A stretch of 64,000 bases of DNA from AP-15 sp035538335 (lineage in GTDB: Bacteria; Pseudomonadota; Alphaproteobacteria; ATCC43930; CGMCC-115725): contig DATLKN010000050.1 of assembly GCA_035538335.1 (NCBI GenBank), positions 186,001-250,000 of the forward strand. The letters are read 5' to 3'. The position numbers were made by a program, and so were the translations under genes. Below the pieces are notes generated by a model. The model made no database searches, had not been told where the DNA came from, and worked only from the letters and a program-made list of their open reading frames with translations. Shown in pieces: positions 41,278-50,527 of this stretch; the stretch's first letter is position 1, and each line of letters starts with the position of its first letter.

Positions 41278-43686
41278 TTGTTGCGGCAGCACTGTCTGAA
41301 TTTCGGGCTATGGGCGGCGATTGCCGGGCTCGTTCTCTTGTCGGTGTCGCCATGCGCAGCGCAGGGCGGCCGCCCGCGGCCCCCTGCGGCCGGCGTCGGC
41401 AAGGCGGCTGCGAGCCCGCAAGCGGCCGGCGGCACCGTCAGCCGCATCGAGATCGTCGGCACCCAGCGCATCGAGCCGGAGACGATCCTCTCCTATCTTC
41501 TCATCCACCGCGGCGACCCGTGGAGCGACGAGAAGGTCGACGCCTCGCTGAAGGCGCTGTTCGCGACCGGCCTGTTTGCCGATGTCAGGCTGAGCCGCGC
41601 CGGCGATACGCTCGTCGTCAAGGTGGTGGAAAACCCGATCATCAACCGCATCGCCTTCGAGGGGAACCACAAGATCGAGGACAAGGATCTGCGAGCGGAG
41701 ATCCAGCTGCGGCCGCGCGTCGTCTATACCCGCAGCCGGGTGCAAAGCGACGTGAAGCGCATTCTCGATCTTTATCGTCGGCACGGGCATTTCGGGGCGA
41801 CCGTCAATCCGAAGGTGATCCAGCTGTCGGAAAATCGGGTCGACCTCGTCTTCGAGATCAACGAGGGCTCCTATACCGGCGTCGAGAGCATCAATTTCGT
41901 CGGCAACAGGCGGTTCGGCGACGGCGAATTGCGCGGCGTCATCGAGACCAAGGAAAGCCGCTGGTACCGCTTTCTGTCGACGAGCGATTCCTACGACCCT
42001 GACAGGCTCGCCTATGACAAGGAACTGCTGCGCAAGTTTTATTTGAACCACGGCTATGCCGACTTTCAGGTGGAATCGGCGGTCGCCGAGCTGACCCCGA
42101 GCCGCAACGGGTTCATCATCACCTTCACGCTGCACGAAGGCCAACGCTATCGCTTCGGCAAGGTCGGCGTCGATATCAAGCTCAAGCACCTGCCCGCCAG
42201 CGCGGTGCTGCCGCTGCTGCGCGTCCATCCGGGGCAGTATTACGACGCGCACGAGGTCGAACGGTCGATCTCGATATTGACCAACGCGCTCGGCAATCGC
42301 GGCTACGCGTTCGTCGATATCAAGCCGCGCATCCGCCGGCACCGCAAGACGCACACGATCGATATCACCTTCGAGGTGCAACAGGGGCCGCGCGTCTATG
42401 TCCAGCGCATCGACATCGTCGGCAACGTGCGCACGCTCGACAAGGTGATCCGCCGCGAGATGCAGCTCGTCGAGGGCGATGCGTTCAATGCAACCAAGCT
42501 GAAGCGCTCGAAGGACCGCCTCAAGAACCTCGCCTTCTTCAAAAAGGTCACCGTCACCACCAAGCCCGGTTCGGCCCCGGACAAGACGGTCGTTACTGTC
42601 GAGGTCGAGGAGCAGTCGACGGGGTCGCTGTCGCTCGGCCTCGGCTTTTCGACGACTGACGGTCCGCTGGTCGACGTCAACGTCCGGGAAAAGAATTTCC
42701 TCGGCAAGGGGCAGGACGTCAGGATCGGGACCGTGCTGTCGTTCCGCGCGCAGCAGGTCGATCTTAGCTATACCGAGCCCTATTTTCTCGACAAGAACCT
42801 CGCTGCCGGCTTCGACCTGTTCGAGATCAAGACCGCCCCGACCTCGTCGTTCTTTTCCGGCGTGACGCCGCCCTATCAGCAATTCTCCTACGGCGGGTCG
42901 CTGCGGGCGGGCTATCAACTGACCGACCATTTGCGGCAGACGCTGAACTACACGGCGCGCTCGGACGATATCACCGACGTCACGAGCGAGGCCTCGTTGT
43001 TCATCGCCCTGCAGGAAGGGACCCACTACACCTCGTCGATCGGCCAGGTTTTGCTTTATGACCGGCGCGACAATCGTCTAGCCCCGACGAGCGGATATTA
43101 TGCCTCGATCGGCAATGATTTTGCCGGCGCCGGTTTCGGCGTCAAATTCATCCGCAACAAGGTGAACGCCGGCTATTACTATTCGGTGTGGCCGCAGTGG
43201 GTGCTCAGCGTTCGAGGCGAAGCGGGCGAAATCGCCGGATGGGGCGGCGAGCCGGTGCTGATCCAGAACCGCTTCTTCGTGGGCGGCGACAATTTGCGCG
43301 GTTTTGAGACGGCCGGGATCGGCCCGCGCGACGCGATCAGTCAGGACGCGCTCGGCGGCAACAAGTACTATACCGGCACAGTCTCGCTTGGCGTGCCGCT
43401 CGGGCTGCCCAAGGAACTCGGCCTCAGCGGGCGCGTCTTCAGCGATTTCGGCAGCCTGTTTTCGAACGATCAGGAGCACCTGCTGCTGACGCCGGCGCAG
43501 CTCGTGACGACGAACGGGGTGCAACCGCAAATCCAGGACTCGGCGGCGGTTCGCGTCAGCGCGGGCGTCGGGGTATCGTGGAAATCGCCGGTGGGGCCCA
43601 TCCGGCTCGATGTCGCATACCCCATCAAGCGGGAGCCGTTCGACAAGACGCAGCTTTTCCGGGTCAGTTTCGGCACGAGGTTCTAA
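41278..43686 (+). CDS. bamA: Outer membrane protein assembly factor BamA
   Basis: This encodes 802 residues from a TTG start at 41278, preceded by a run of G residues; no ATG fits the signal peptide. A signal peptide ends near residue 29 (VSPCAAQGG). Five POTRA repeats follow (starting VSRIEIVGTQRIEPETI, NRIAFEGNHKIEDKDL and so on), then the beta-barrel from about residue 440, with the conserved FFVGGDNLRGFE and ending VSFGTRF with a terminal Phe. It inserts beta-barrel proteins into the outer membrane. Its stop codon overlaps the start of the ompH gene (TAATG). Confidence 0.95.
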   Translation: MLRQHCLNFGLWAAIAGLVLLSVSPCAAQGGRPRPPAAGVGKAAASPQAAGGTVSRIEIVGTQRIEPETILSYLLIHRGDPWSDEKVDASLKALFATGLFADVRLSRAGDTLVVKVVENPIINRIAFEGNHKIEDKDLRAEIQLRPRVVYTRSRVQSDVKRILDLYRRHGHFGATVNPKVIQLSENRVDLVFEINEGSYTGVESINFVGNRRFGDGELRGVIETKESRWYRFLSTSDSYDPDRLAYDKELLRKFYLNHGYADFQVESAVAELTPSRNGFIITFTLHEGQRYRFGKVGVDIKLKHLPASAVLPLLRVHPGQYYDAHEVERSISILTNALGNRGYAFVDIKPRIRRHRKTHTIDITFEVQQGPRVYVQRIDIVGNVRTLDKVIRREMQLVEGDAFNATKLKRSKDRLKNLAFFKKVTVTTKPGSAPDKTVVTVEVEEQSTGSLSLGLGFSTTDGPLVDVNVREKNFLGKGQDVRIGTVLSFRAQQVDLSYTEPYFLDKNLAAGFDLFEIKTAPTSSFFSGVTPPYQQFSYGGSLRAGYQLTDHLRQTLNYTARSDDITDVTSEASLFIALQEGTHYTSSIGQVLLYDRRDNRLAPTSGYYASIGNDFAGAGFGVKFIRNKVNAGYYYSVWPQWVLSVRGEAGEIAGWGGEPVLIQNRFFVGGDNLRGFETAGIGPRDAISQDALGGNKYYTGTVSLGVPLGLPKELGLSGRVFSDFGSLFSNDQEHLLLTPAQLVTTNGVQPQIQDSAAVRVSAGVGVSWKSPVGPIRLDVAYPIKREPFDKTQLFRVSFGTRF

Positions 43687-44384
43687 TGTCAATGTCGTGC
43701 ATTCGCCGCGTGATGGTCGCCGCGGCGGCGATTATTTTGCCGCTGCTGGCGGGTCCGCTACAGCATCCGGCGCGGGCGGCGGCGCAAACCCCCGCGGCCG
43801 CGCCCGCGGCCGCGCCCGCGCCAGCGGCGACGCCGGCAGTGCCGCAGAACCTGCGGGTCATGGTGGTCGATATTCAGACGCTGCTGCAGAAGTCGAAGGC
43901 GGCGCTAATGGTGCGCAAGCAGATCGAAGCGAAGGGCGCCGAGTACCGCAAGGAGATCGCCCATCAGGAGCAGGTGCTGCACACCGAGCAGGACGCTTTG
44001 CAGCGTGAACAGTCGAAGCTCAGCGCGGCGGCTCTCAGCAAGAAAGGCCGTGAATTTCAGCAGAAGGTGACGGCCCTCAATCGCAACGTCGAGGGCAAGC
44101 GCGCGACACTCGAAAAATCGAACGCCGACGCGTTCACCAAAATCCAGACGGCGATGCTCAAGATCATCGCCGACATCGCAAAACAGCGGCAGGCGAACCT
44201 CGTCTTTCAGCGCAGCGATCTCGTGCTTTTCGACAAGAAATTCGATGTCACGGACGAGGTCCTGCAACAGCTGGACAAGGATTTACCATCGGTGAAAGTC
44301 ACCTTCGTCACCCCGACCTTGCCGCCGGCGACGGCCGCCGCCAGCGTGCCGCACACGCCGGCTCTCAAGCCGCGGCGCAGGTAG
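43686..44384 (+). CDS. OmpH/Skp family periplasmic chaperone
   Basis: This encodes 232 residues from the ATG at 43686, coupled to bamA. A long signal peptide ends in the HPARAAA region, then an Ala/Pro-rich stretch. The core begins LRVMVVDIQTLLQKSKAA and continues as a long charged coiled coil (about 90-185: AEYRKEIAHQEQVLHTEQ and so on), typical of Skp tentacles. Skp delivers unfolded outer-membrane proteins to BamA. The C terminus is a Pro/Ala tail. The gene position, bamA-ompH-lpxD, is standard. Confidence 0.88.
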   Translation: MSMSCIRRVMVAAAAIILPLLAGPLQHPARAAAQTPAAAPAAAPAPAATPAVPQNLRVMVVDIQTLLQKSKAALMVRKQIEAKGAEYRKEIAHQEQVLHTEQDALQREQSKLSAAALSKKGREFQQKVTALNRNVEGKRATLEKSNADAFTKIQTAMLKIIADIAKQRQANLVFQRSDLVLFDKKFDVTDEVLQQLDKDLPSVKVTFVTPTLPPATAAASVPHTPALKPRRR

Positions 44385-44405
44385 CGCGCCCGCGAATGCC
44401 GAGCG

Positions 44406-45431
44406 ATGGCGGATTCGCGCTTCTTCGAGCGGGCGGGGCCATTCACGCTTGACGCCCTCGCGGCATTGACCGGCGCGCGATTGCTGCGGCCGGAGGAGGG
44501 CGGCCGGGTGTGCCGCGACGTGGCGCCGCTCGAGACCGCGGGCCCGGACGATCTGAGCTTTCTTGAAAACCGCAAGTATCTCGGCGCCTTCGTGCGCTCG
44601 CGGGCTGGCGCCGCTTTGGCCGACGAGCGCGCCGCCGCCGAGGCGCCGCCGAGCATGGCCGTGCTCGTCTCGCCCCAGCCCTACAAGGCCTATGCACGCG
44701 CGGCGCAGGCGTTCTACCCGGCGCGGCCGGTTGCACCGCGCCACTCAGCCTCGTCCTTGATCGACCCGTCGGCGGTGGTGCCGCCGGATTGCGACATCGC
44801 CGCCAATGTCGTGATCGAGGCGGGGGCGCGCCTCGGGGCGCGCTGCCGGATCGGCGCCAACAGCGTTGTCGGCGCCGCGGTGGAGATCGGCGACGATTGC
44901 CATATCGCCGCCAACGTCACCCTCAGCCATTGCCTGTTGGGTGCGCGGGTCGTGCTGCATCCCGGCGTGCGCATCGGACAGCCTGGGTTCGGTTTCGCTC
45001 CCGACCGGGAGGGCCCGGTCAAGATCCCGCAGCTCGGACGGGTCATCATCGGCGACGATGTCGATATTGGCGCCAACACCACGATCGACCGCGGCTCGGG
45101 GCCCGATACGGTGATCGGCGCCGGCTCGATGATTGATAATCTGGTGCAGATCGGGCACAACGTCGTCCTTGGTCGCGGCTGTGTTCTCGCCGGACAAGTC
45201 GGCATCGCCGGCAGCACGAGGCTCGGCGATTTCGTCATGGTCGGAGGCCAGGGAGGGCTTGCCGGACATTTGCATATCGGCAGCGGGGCGCGGATCGCCG
45301 CCAACAGCGGCGTCATGCGCGATGTTCCCGCGGGCACGACGGTTTGCGGCAGTCCGGCGGTTCCGCTGATGGAGTTCATGCGGCAGACGGCCTTGTTACA
45401 ACGTCTCGCCAGGAAAAAGGACGGACGATGA
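44406..45431 (+). CDS. lpxD: UDP-3-O-(3-hydroxyacyl)glucosamine N-acyltransferase
   Basis: This encodes 341 residues. The N-terminal uridine-binding domain (to about residue 110) precedes a left-handed beta-helix of hexapeptide repeats (IGANSVVGAAVEIGDD, VRIGQPGFGFAPDREGPVKI). The catalytic His lies in LVQIGHNVVLG. It adds the second acyl chain in lipid A synthesis. It ends in an ATGA overlap with fabZ. Confidence 0.95.
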   Translation: MADSRFFERAGPFTLDALAALTGARLLRPEEGGRVCRDVAPLETAGPDDLSFLENRKYLGAFVRSRAGAALADERAAAEAPPSMAVLVSPQPYKAYARAAQAFYPARPVAPRHSASSLIDPSAVVPPDCDIAANVVIEAGARLGARCRIGANSVVGAAVEIGDDCHIAANVTLSHCLLGARVVLHPGVRIGQPGFGFAPDREGPVKIPQLGRVIIGDDVDIGANTTIDRGSGPDTVIGAGSMIDNLVQIGHNVVLGRGCVLAGQVGIAGSTRLGDFVMVGGQGGLAGHLHIGSGARIAANSGVMRDVPAGTTVCGSPAVPLMEFMRQTALLQRLARKKDGR

Positions 45432-45898
45432 TCGAGCCGGCCTGCGCCGATACCCGGATCGCCGAGTTCGACGTCCAGCAGATCATGCGGATGATCCCGC
45501 ACCGTCACCCGTTTCTGATGATCGACAAAGTGGTCGATGCGGTGGCGAATTCGCGCGCCACCGGCATCAAGAACGTTTCGATCAACGAGCATTATTTCCA
45601 GGGCCACTTTCCGGCCCGGCCGGTGATGCCGGGGGTCCTGATCATCGAGGCGATGGCGCAAACCGCCGCCGTTCTCGTCGTGCACACGCTCGGCGCCGAG
45701 GCCGAGGGCAAGCTCGTCTATTTTATGAGCGTTGACAGCGCCCGGTTCCGCCGCCCGGTCTTTCCCGGAGACTGCCTGCACGTGCATGTCGCGAAGCAAC
45801 GCCACCGCGGCACCGTCTGGAAGTTCGAAGGCGAGGCGAAAGTCGACGGCAATCTGATGGCCGAAGCGGTCTTCGCCGCGATGATCCTCAACGAATAG
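45428..45898 (+). CDS. fabZ: 3-hydroxyacyl-[acyl-carrier-protein] dehydratase
   Basis: This encodes 156 residues from the ATG coupled to lpxD. The hotdog-fold signature is MIPHRHPFLMIDKV with the catalytic His, followed by FPARPVMPGVLIIEAMAQ with the catalytic Glu. It removes water from 3-hydroxyacyl-ACP in fatty acid elongation, balancing membrane and lipid A acyl supply. Confidence 0.96.
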   Translation: MIEPACADTRIAEFDVQQIMRMIPHRHPFLMIDKVVDAVANSRATGIKNVSINEHYFQGHFPARPVMPGVLIIEAMAQTAAVLVVHTLGAEAEGKLVYFMSVDSARFRRPVFPGDCLHVHVAKQRHRGTVWKFEGEAKVDGNLMAEAVFAAMILNE

Positions 45899-45909
45899 GC
45901 GGACCGCGA

Positions 45910-46710
45910 ATGCCGCAGATCCACTCTACGGCCATCGTCGCGCCGGGGGCGATGCTGGCCGAGGATGTCGTCGTCGGGCCCTATTCGGTGATCGGCGAGC
46001 GGGTAGCGCTCGGGCCGGGCGTACGGATCGCGGCGCACGTCGTCATCGACGGCCGCACCGCGATCGGCGCGGGGACCCGCATCTTCCCGTTCGCCGCGAT
46101 CGGGCTCGAACCGCAGGACCTCAAATATCGCGGCGAGGATTCCGCGCTCGTTATCGGCCGCAACAACCGGATCCGCGAATACGTGACGATGAATCCGGGA
46201 ACGACCGGCGGCGGCCTGGTGACGCGAGTGGGCGACGATTGCCTGTTCATGGTCGGCGTTCACATTGCGCATGACTGTCAGATCGGCGATCACGTGATCA
46301 TGGCGAACAACGCGACGCTCGCCGGCCACGTGATCGTCGAAGAGCATGCCTTCCTCGGCGGGCTGTGCGCGGTTCACCAGTTCGTGCGCATCGGCCGGCA
46401 CGCGATGATCGGCGGCATGTCGGGAGTGGAACGCGACGTCATCCCCTATGGACAGGTCATGGGCGAGCGGGCGCGGCTGACCGGACTCAACATCGTCGGC
46501 ATGCAGCGCCGCGGCTTCACCCGCGACGACATCCAGGGATTGCGTAGCGCCTATCAGGTGCTGTTCGGCGCGGAGGGCACGCTGCTCGAACGGGTCGACG
46601 AGACGTCCCACAAATTCAAGGGCGTGCGGCCGGTTGACGACATCATCAAGTTCATCCGCGCCGATTCGAGCCGCGCCTTCTGCCAGCCGAAAGAGGGAAA
46701 TGGCCCCTAG
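45910..46710 (+). CDS. lpxA: Acyl-[ACP]-UDP-N-acetylglucosamine O-acyltransferase
   Basis: This encodes 266 residues. Hexapeptide repeats form the left-handed helix from the N terminus (STAIVAPGAMLAEDVVVGPY, VIGERVALGPGV). The catalytic His is in MVGVHIAHDCQIGDH, and the GGMSGVERDVIPYG and RRGFTRDDI segments follow. It performs the first step of lipid A synthesis, acylating UDP-GlcNAc. Its end overlaps lpxI by 11 bases. Confidence 0.96.
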   Translation: MPQIHSTAIVAPGAMLAEDVVVGPYSVIGERVALGPGVRIAAHVVIDGRTAIGAGTRIFPFAAIGLEPQDLKYRGEDSALVIGRNNRIREYVTMNPGTTGGGLVTRVGDDCLFMVGVHIAHDCQIGDHVIMANNATLAGHVIVEEHAFLGGLCAVHQFVRIGRHAMIGGMSGVERDVIPYGQVMGERARLTGLNIVGMQRRGFTRDDIQGLRSAYQVLFGAEGTLLERVDETSHKFKGVRPVDDIIKFIRADSSRAFCQPKEGNGP

Positions 46711-47515
46711 GCTCGGCATCATCGCCGGCGCCGGCGCGCTGCCGCGCCGGCTCATCGAGCATTGTCGGGCGATGGGGCGAGAGGTCTTCGTGCTCGCCCT
46801 CAAGGACGCGGCGGAGCCGGAGACCGTGCGCGACGTGCCGCATGCCTGGTGCCGGCTCGGCGCCGCGGCGGCAGGGCTCTCGTTGTTGCGCGAGAATCGG
46901 GTCGAGGAGCTGGTCCTGGCGGGTGGCGTGCGGCGCCCCTCGCTCGCCGCGCTGCGCCCCGACTGGCGCGCGGCGCGGCTTCTCGCACGCATCGGCTATC
47001 GCGCGCTCGGCGATAATGGGCTCCTCTCGGCGGTCGTCACGGAACTCGAGCGCGAGGGCTTTCGCGTGATCGGCGCGCATGAGCTGATGGCGATCAGCGA
47101 GATGCCACCGGGTCCGCTCGGCGCCTTCAGCCCGGACGCGCAGGCGGCGGCCGATATTGCACAGGGCGTTGCGGTCGCCCGCGGCCTCGGCGCGCGCGAT
47201 ATTGGGCAAGCGGCCGTCGTGCAGCATGGCTTCGTGCTCGGCGTCGAGGCGAGCGAGGGAACCGACGAGCTGATTAGGCGCTGCGCCTCGCTGGCGCGGC
47301 CGGGTGCCGGCGGCGTTCTCGTCAAGTTCGAGAAGCCGGGACAGGAAGCGCGCGTCGACCGCCCGACGATCGGCCCGCGCACCGTCGTCCTGGCGGCCGA
47401 GGCGGGGCTGCGCGGGATCGCGGTCGGCACCGGCTCGACGATCGTCCTCGATCGGGACGAAGTGCGCGAGCTCGCCGACCGCCACGGGCTGTTCGTGGTC
47501 GGCGTCGTCCTCTGA
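46700..47515 (+). CDS. lpxI: UDP-2,3-diacylglucosamine pyrophosphatase LpxI
   Basis: This encodes 271 residues of the DUF1009 family, from the ATG at 46700 with AGAGGGAA upstream. Signatures are LGIIAGAGALPRRLIEHC, ELVLAGGVRRPSL and KFEKPGQEARVDRPTIGPRT. LpxI hydrolyses UDP-2,3-diacylglucosamine to lipid X and replaces LpxH in alphaproteobacteria. Its stop codon overlaps the lpxB start (TGATG). Confidence 0.94.
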   Translation: MAPRLGIIAGAGALPRRLIEHCRAMGREVFVLALKDAAEPETVRDVPHAWCRLGAAAAGLSLLRENRVEELVLAGGVRRPSLAALRPDWRAARLLARIGYRALGDNGLLSAVVTELEREGFRVIGAHELMAISEMPPGPLGAFSPDAQAAADIAQGVAVARGLGARDIGQAAVVQHGFVLGVEASEGTDELIRRCASLARPGAGGVLVKFEKPGQEARVDRPTIGPRTVVLAAEAGLRGIAVGTGSTIVLDRDEVRELADRHGLFVVGVVL

Positions 47516-48696
47516 TGGGCGAAGGGGCCGGTCCGTTCGTATTTTTCGTGGCGGGCGAGCCTTCGGGCGACCGCCTCGGCGCCACGCTGATCGCAGCGCT
47601 GCGCGAGCGCACAGCCGGACGGCTGCGGATCGCCGGGGTCGGCGGCGAACATATGGCCGACGAGGGTCTGACGAGCCTCGTGCCGCTCGGCGATCTCGCC
47701 GTCATCGGCGTCGCCGAGGTGCTGCCGCGCGCCCCCCTGATCCTGCGGCGTGTGCGCGAAACCGTCGCGGCGATCGAGAAGTTGCGCCCGGACGCGGTGG
47801 TGACGATCGACAGTTCCGGTTTCAGCTGGCGCATCGCGCATCGGCTGCGGCGGCATGGCGCGAGCCTGCCGCTCATTCACTATGTCGCGCCGATGGTGTG
47901 GGCGTGGCGCAGCGGCAGGGCCCGCCGGATGGCGCGCTGGTACGACCATCTGCTCGCGCTGTTGCCGTTCGAGCCGCCTTATTTCGAGCAGGTCGGGCTC
48001 GCCTGCAGCCATGTCGGGCACCCGATCGTCGAGAGCGGCGCCGACTGCGGCGATGGCGAACGTTTCCGTGCGCAGCACGGGCTCGGCCGGGACGAGTTGC
48101 TGGTCGCCGTATTGCCCGGCAGTCGCGGCGGCGAGATCGCTCGCCTGTTGCCGATCTTCGGCGCCGCGCTGCGCCGGCTCGAGGCGGCGGTCGGTCCGCT
48201 GCGCGCCGTCGTGCCGACCGTCGCGACAGTGGCCGAACCAGTCAGGGAGGGGGTGCGCGGCTGGCCGTCCCGGCCGATCGTCGTCGAGGGGCTGGCCGAC
48301 AAATACGACGCCTTTGCTGCGAGCCGCGTGGCGCTCGCCGCCTCGGGCTCGGTGGCGCTCGAACTCGCGATGGCCCGCTTGCCGATGGTCGTCGCCTACC
48401 GCCTCAACCCGCTGACAGAGGCGCTGCTGAAGCGCGTCCTGAAGGTGCGGCAGGTCAATCTCGTCAACCTCGTGCTCGAAATGCCGCTCGTCCCGGAATT
48501 GCTCGGGCCCGACTGCACGCCCGAGCGCCTGTGTGCCGCGCTGATCGAACTGGCGTCCGACGAGCGGGTTCGCGCCGCGCACCAAGATGGTTATGATGAG
48601 GCGATCAGGCGGCTCAGAGGCGACGGCAGATCGCCAAGCCTCGCGGCCGCCGACCGGGTCCTCGAGATTATCGCCGCGCGCGCCGCGGCGAGATGA
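47515..48696 (+). CDS. lpxB: Lipid-A-disaccharide synthase
   Basis: This encodes 393 residues of the GT19 fold. Motifs are FFVAGEPSGDRLGATL, YVAPMVWAWRSGRA, VGHPIVES, AVLPGSRGGEIARL and ASGSVALELAMARLPMVVAYRLNP. It joins lipid X with UDP-diacylglucosamine to form the lipid A disaccharide. It completes the run lpxD-fabZ-lpxA-lpxI-lpxB. Confidence 0.96.
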   Translation: MGEGAGPFVFFVAGEPSGDRLGATLIAALRERTAGRLRIAGVGGEHMADEGLTSLVPLGDLAVIGVAEVLPRAPLILRRVRETVAAIEKLRPDAVVTIDSSGFSWRIAHRLRRHGASLPLIHYVAPMVWAWRSGRARRMARWYDHLLALLPFEPPYFEQVGLACSHVGHPIVESGADCGDGERFRAQHGLGRDELLVAVLPGSRGGEIARLLPIFGAALRRLEAAVGPLRAVVPTVATVAEPVREGVRGWPSRPIVVEGLADKYDAFAASRVALAASGSVALELAMARLPMVVAYRLNPLTEALLKRVLKVRQVNLVNLVLEMPLVPELLGPDCTPERLCAALIELASDERVRAAHQDGYDEAIRRLRGDGRSPSLAAADRVLEIIAARAAAR

Positions 48697-48710
48697 AAGG
48701 AGCTGAGCCG

Positions 48711-49115
48711 ATGCCCGATAGCGACAAGTTCCGCTTTCTGCACACGATGATCCGCGTCAAGAATCTCGACGCGTCGCTGAAATTCTATACCGAGCAGCTG
48801 GGCATGAAGGTGTTGCGCCAACGCGACTACCCGACCGGCAAGTTCACGCTCGCCTTTGTCGGCTATGGCGACGAGGCCGACAACACGGTCATCGAGCTGA
48901 CGCACAACTGGGACCAGAAGGAGCCCTATCAGCTTGGCACTGCCTTCGGCCATCTGGCGGTCGCCGTCCCCGACGTCTACAAGGCCTGCGAGCGGCTTGC
49001 CGCCGCCGGCGTCAAGATCCCGCGGCCGGCCGGGCCGATGGCGCATGGCGGCTCTGTCATCGCCTTCATCGAAGACCCGGATGGCTACCGCATCGAGCTG
49101 ATCCAGCGGCCGTAA
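48711..49115 (+). CDS. gloA: Lactoylglutathione lyase (glyoxalase I)
   Basis: This encodes 134 residues from the ATG at 48711, with AAAGGAG upstream. The four metal ligands of nickel-type glyoxalase I are His11, Glu62, His81 and Glu129 in LHTMIRVKN, VIELTHNWD, FGHLAVAV and YRIELIQ. It converts the methylglyoxal-glutathione hemithioacetal to S-lactoylglutathione. It follows lpxB by 14 bases and may share its transcript. Confidence 0.94.
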   Translation: MPDSDKFRFLHTMIRVKNLDASLKFYTEQLGMKVLRQRDYPTGKFTLAFVGYGDEADNTVIELTHNWDQKEPYQLGTAFGHLAVAVPDVYKACERLAAAGVKIPRPAGPMAHGGSVIAFIEDPDGYRIELIQRP

Positions 49116-49118
49116 GCC

Positions 49119-50408
49119 TCAGGCACGTGACGGCCGCGTCCTTGGCCGGGCCGCCGCCAGTGCCGCCGGAACGCTGAGGCACGCCAGGACGGCAAAGCAT
49201 TCGAGCGACAGACGGTAGTTGCCGGTCCAATCGCGCAACGCGCCGGAGAGCAGCGGTCCCGCCGCCTGCGCCAGAACCTGCGCCGACAACACGACGCCGC
49301 GGATCGCGCCGAAACTGGCGCGGCCGAAATAATCGGCCCAGGCGACCGGCAGCAGCGTCAGAATCCCACCGATGCCGAGCCCGAAGAGCGATGCCGCCAG
49401 ATACGCTTCCGCCGCGGTGGATACGTGCAACATCGCGAAGACCGCGGCGAAGAGCAGGGCGCCGGTCAATGCCAGAGACCAGCGGATCGGCAGCGACCTA
49501 GGCTGAAACCCGCAGGCGAGGCTCGCCACCGCCGACATCAGGGAAAAGGTGCTGACGACAGTTGCGGCGATCGCCGGGGCGATGCCGCGCTCGATCAGAT
49601 AAGGTGCCTGGTGCAGGCTCACCCCCGCCTGGACCGGATAGACGAGCACGGTAAAGAGCAAGAGCAGCCAGAAAGACGGGGTGGCGATTGCCTGGCGCCG
49701 CGAGAAATCGGGCTCGTACGGCGCCGCTGCGTCGCGACGGCGTTCCGCGCGGGCGACCGCCGGGTCGGCGCCGTCGGGGAATTGGCCGAGATCCTCCGGG
49801 CGGCGCGCGAGAAACAGCAAAACCGGGAGAAACCCGACCGCCAGCACCAGCGAGCCGATCGCCAGCCAACCCGCCCGCCAGCCGGCCGCGAGCATCGCGG
49901 CCTCGGCGATCAGCGGCATTGCGATGAGCCCCGCCATCTGCGCCAAGGTGGCGACCGAGGTCACGAAGGCGCGGCGGGCCATGAACCAGTTGTTGAGAGC
50001 GCCATAGATGCCGAGGTCGAACGGCGCCGCCCAGCTCATCCGGGCGATGCAGTAGAAGAGGTAAAACTCGAAAAGCGAGCGGCTCAGGGAGAGCAGCATC
50101 GTGGCGACCCCGGTGCCGAGGACCGCGAGGCACAGAACCAGCCGCGCGCCGCGCCGGTCCAGCGCCGGGCCGATCATCGGCGCGGCGACCGCCGCCAACA
50201 GGCCGCCGAGCGAGACCGCGCCCGACAGCGCGGCCCGCGACCAGCCGAAGGCATGGGTCAGCGGCTCGACAAAGACCGAGAGCGTCGCGACCGAGGCGGC
50301 CTGGCGCGAGAAGCCGGCGCAGCACAAGCAGGTGAGGACGACCCAGCCGTAGAAAAACGGCAACCTCCGGCTCAGCCGGCAGGGAATGGCTGTTACGCGA
50401 AGGCGCAT
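49119..50408 (-). CDS. MFS transporter
   Basis: This encodes 429 residues from the ATG at 50408, with about 12 hydrophobic helices. The first helix region FYGWVVLTCLCCAGFSRQAAS and the loop PALDRRGARLVLC match the monocarboxylate/oxalate-formate antiporter-like group of the major facilitator superfamily. The substrate cannot be told from sequence. It converges with gloA, leaving 3 bases between them, and lies upstream of a degenerate palindromic repeat. Confidence 0.88.
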   Translation of the reverse strand: MRLRVTAIPCRLSRRLPFFYGWVVLTCLCCAGFSRQAASVATLSVFVEPLTHAFGWSRAALSGAVSLGGLLAAVAAPMIGPALDRRGARLVLCLAVLGTGVATMLLSLSRSLFEFYLFYCIARMSWAAPFDLGIYGALNNWFMARRAFVTSVATLAQMAGLIAMPLIAEAAMLAAGWRAGWLAIGSLVLAVGFLPVLLFLARRPEDLGQFPDGADPAVARAERRRDAAAPYEPDFSRRQAIATPSFWLLLLFTVLVYPVQAGVSLHQAPYLIERGIAPAIAATVVSTFSLMSAVASLACGFQPRSLPIRWSLALTGALLFAAVFAMLHVSTAAEAYLAASLFGLGIGGILTLLPVAWADYFGRASFGAIRGVVLSAQVLAQAAGPLLSGALRDWTGNYRLSLECFAVLACLSVPAALAAARPRTRPSRA

Positions 50409-50418
50409 CGCCGGCGAC

Positions 50419-50489
50419 GGCCCCTTACTCCGGCCCGCTCCTCGCGTACGCGAAGGGGGAAAGACCCGCGCCGGCGGGAGGGTGAGCGG
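50419..50489. repeat. Degenerate copy of the palindromic repeat family
   Basis: The stretch reads GGCCCCTTACTCCGGCCCGC through to GGGAGGGTGAGCGG and aligns loosely with the copies at 25546 and 37933, although the core is altered. It lies between the MFS gene start and the gltA stop codon. Confidence 0.5.
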
Positions 50490-50527
50490 CTGCGAGCCGG
50501 CGTCTCTCGGGGTATCGGCGGGCAGCC

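Noticed and set aside
41308..43026. Minus-strand frame (572 codons) inside bamA
   Set aside because: It is antisense to a clear BamA with POTRA and barrel features.
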